A stretch of DNA of 5,431 nucleotides, from the NCBI GenBank assembly GCA_021827465.1, contig JAKAVX010000216.1, positions 1 through 5,431 of the forward strand, given 5' to 3'. Each line of letters opens with the position of its first letter. Position 1 is the first letter of the stretch. This document shows positions 4,412 through 5,431 of this stretch, one piece after another. Under the pieces are notes generated by a model that saw only the letters and a program-made list of their open reading frames with translations, had not been told where the DNA came from and searched no databases. Both the position numbers and the translations under genes were made by a program. The DNA comes from Deltaproteobacteria bacterium (GTDB taxonomy: Bacteria; Desulfobacterota_B; Binatia; Binatales; Binataceae).

Positions 4412-5392
4412 ATGAGCAGAGACGAGGACTCTCCGCTGCGTTTCGCGCCGGCCGTCATTCCGAGCCCGCCCGGGCGCTCTCTGATGGACGATATCGACGA
4501 GTTCAGCCGCGCATCCGAAGTGTCCTACGCCGGGAACACTGCCGCCAGTTACGCGCTCGACCTGCTCGACATGGCGCGCACACTCTCAGCACGCGCGGGC
4601 CGCGCGTTGGCAACCGCCGAAATCACGCCCGACGTGTTGCGGTTCTACCTGCTCGACCTGATGCGCCGCGGACGCAAGGAAACAACGATCGACCGCCACC
4701 GGTCCGCGATAACGTCATTCTTCAGATTTATGGAACTTCGGCACGGCATTAAGAACAACCCGGTCGACAAGCTCGGCCGGCCGCGCTCTACCCCTTCGGA
4801 GCTGCCCGATGTCCTGACGATCGAGGAAGCGCGGATTCTCTGTGAATTCGGCGCCGGCGCAACCGACCCGCGGAGCCTCCGCGACCGCGCCATCATCGAA
4901 ACCCTTTATGCGACCGGCATTCGCGTAGGCGAGCTCCGCGCGCTTCGGTGGAGCGACGTCGAACGCATCGATCGCGCCGGCGGCGTGGTCCTGGTGCGCG
5001 ACGGCAAGGGCGGCAAGGACCGGATCGTTCCGATCGGCGCGTTCGCGCTCCGTGCGCTCGAGCGCTGGCGCGAATCGCGAGAGCCCGCGCCCAAGGCCGA
5101 TGAACCGGTGTTTACTCCCGCCCGCGAGCGACGGCGCGCTCGAATCACTGCCCGCGCCATCGAGAAGATCATAATCAGGCAGGCGCGCGCGGCCGGAATC
5201 AAGCGAACTCTTACGCCTCACACGTTCCGCCATACCTGCGCAACCCACCTGCTCCAGCGCGGAGCCGGCGTCCGCGACGTACAAGCGATGCTCGGGCACG
5301 CCAATCTCGGCATCACAGCCCGATATGCCCGCGTGGACGGCGTATTTCTCGAGGAGCAAGCGAAGCATCACCCGCTCGCCAGAGGAGCGTGA
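4412..5392 (+). CDS. Tyrosine recombinase / phage-type integrase, XerC/D-like
   Basis: A complete 326-residue protein with the usual two-domain layout. An N-terminal core-binding (SAM-like) domain covers about residues 25-125 (helices with NTAASYALDLLDM and TIDRHRSAITSFFRFME), and the catalytic domain runs from about 130 to the end. All catalytic positions are visible: Arg171 in ATGIRVGELRAL, the beta-hairpin lysine in GKGGKDRIVPIG (199 or 202), His270 and Arg273 in TPHTFRHTCATHLL, His296 in MLGHANL, and nucleophile Tyr305 in ITARYARV. The enzyme cuts and rejoins DNA through a 3'-phosphotyrosine link and would integrate or excise an element or resolve multimers. Length and the LGHANL / ITARYARV style are close to XerC/D. 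No dif-like or att site was identified. The next gene begins 3 bases after the stop, suggesting an operon; the recombinase is probably active, as nothing is missing. Confidence 0.93.
   Translation: MSRDEDSPLRFAPAVIPSPPGRSLMDDIDEFSRASEVSYAGNTAASYALDLLDMARTLSARAGRALATAEITPDVLRFYLLDLMRRGRKETTIDRHRSAITSFFRFMELRHGIKNNPVDKLGRPRSTPSELPDVLTIEEARILCEFGAGATDPRSLRDRAIIETLYATGIRVGELRALRWSDVERIDRAGGVVLVRDGKGGKDRIVPIGAFALRALERWRESREPAPKADEPVFTPARERRRARITARAIEKIIIRQARAAGIKRTLTPHTFRHTCATHLLQRGAGVRDVQAMLGHANLGITARYARVDGVFLEEQAKHHPLARGA
5381..5387 (+). promoter_or_regulatory. Ribosome binding site for the gene at 5396
   Basis: AGAGGAG, 8 bases before the ATG at 5396, lying within the last codons of the recombinase gene. 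It supports a real gene start at the window edge. Confidence 0.6.
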
Positions 5393-5395
5393 GCC

Positions 5396-5431
5396 ATGCC
5401 GCGCATTCGCAATCTGCCCGCCCTGCTCGAC
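5396..5431 (+). CDS. Start of a gene coupled to the recombinase (truncated by window edge)
   Basis: Only 12 codons are visible (MPRIRNLPALLD), starting 3 bases after the recombinase stop with AGAGGAG placed before it. The tight spacing means co-transcription and probably a related job. A second tyrosine recombinase, as in tandem or triple recombinase elements (RIT type), or a partner transposase would fit such an arrangement, but twelve residues do not allow a family call. Confidence 0.6.
   Translation, partial: MPRIRNLPALLD

Noticed and set aside
4715..5371. Minus-strand open frame of 218 codons opposite the recombinase
   Set aside because: It is the mirror of a complete, conserved recombinase gene and shows no independent motif.
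1..5431. CRISPR array, tandem repeats or insertion sequence ends
   Set aside because: No regularly spaced repeats and no paired terminal inverted repeats with a transposase were found by reading both strands.

Overview
This is a GC-rich bacterial window (GC estimated by eye at about 60%, strongly GC at third codon positions) with clear AGGAG-type ribosome binding sites and many ATGA start/stop overlaps. The content is phage-derived: the left end is a tail module and the right end carries a complete tyrosine recombinase. The sequence does not fix the host taxon. Acidobacteriota, Pseudomonadota or a similar GC-rich phylum would all fit, and I do not go further.

Left block (1-3540, + strand). 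Eight tightly packed genes look like one operon. It opens with the 3' part of a tail tape measure protein, which continues beyond the left edge. A small protein that looks like a gp25/W-type baseplate component overlaps its stop. Then come three short proteins I do not recognise (1712-2005, 2002-2436, 2443-2649), a 78-residue single-span membrane protein with a helical tail (2646-2882), a 128-residue helical protein with a weak resemblance to P27-type small terminase subunits (2884-3270), and a short, probably disordered protein with a strong ribosome binding site (3310-3540). Four of the seven junctions are 4-base ATGA overlaps and one is a 1-base gap, so translation is probably coupled along the block.

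Middle block (3541-4411). A 128-base non-coding stretch holds a strong potential RNA stem and a second small hairpin. Next is a GTG-started small gene (3669-3971) whose N-terminus resembles the opening motif of DUF5681-type phage proteins. It converges on, and overlaps by 50 bases, a minus-strand gene (3922-4197) for a very basic, lysine-rich protein with an internal PEERS repeat. The region between that gene and the recombinase carries candidate divergent promoters and a 9-bp perfect inverted repeat in the recombinase leader.

Right block (4412-5431). A complete XerC/D-like tyrosine recombinase of 326 residues has all the catalytic residues visible. Three bases after its stop, with its own ribosome binding site, another gene starts and runs off the right edge.

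Taken together, the window looks like the end of a tail gene cluster next to the integration module of a prophage, a phage remnant or another integrating element. No capsid, portal, large terminase or lysis enzyme is visible. From this window alone I cannot tell an intact prophage, a decayed one and a tail-only particle apart. The unrecognised coupled genes after the baseplate gene, the structured intergenic RNA and the leader of the recombinase are the parts most worth a second look.
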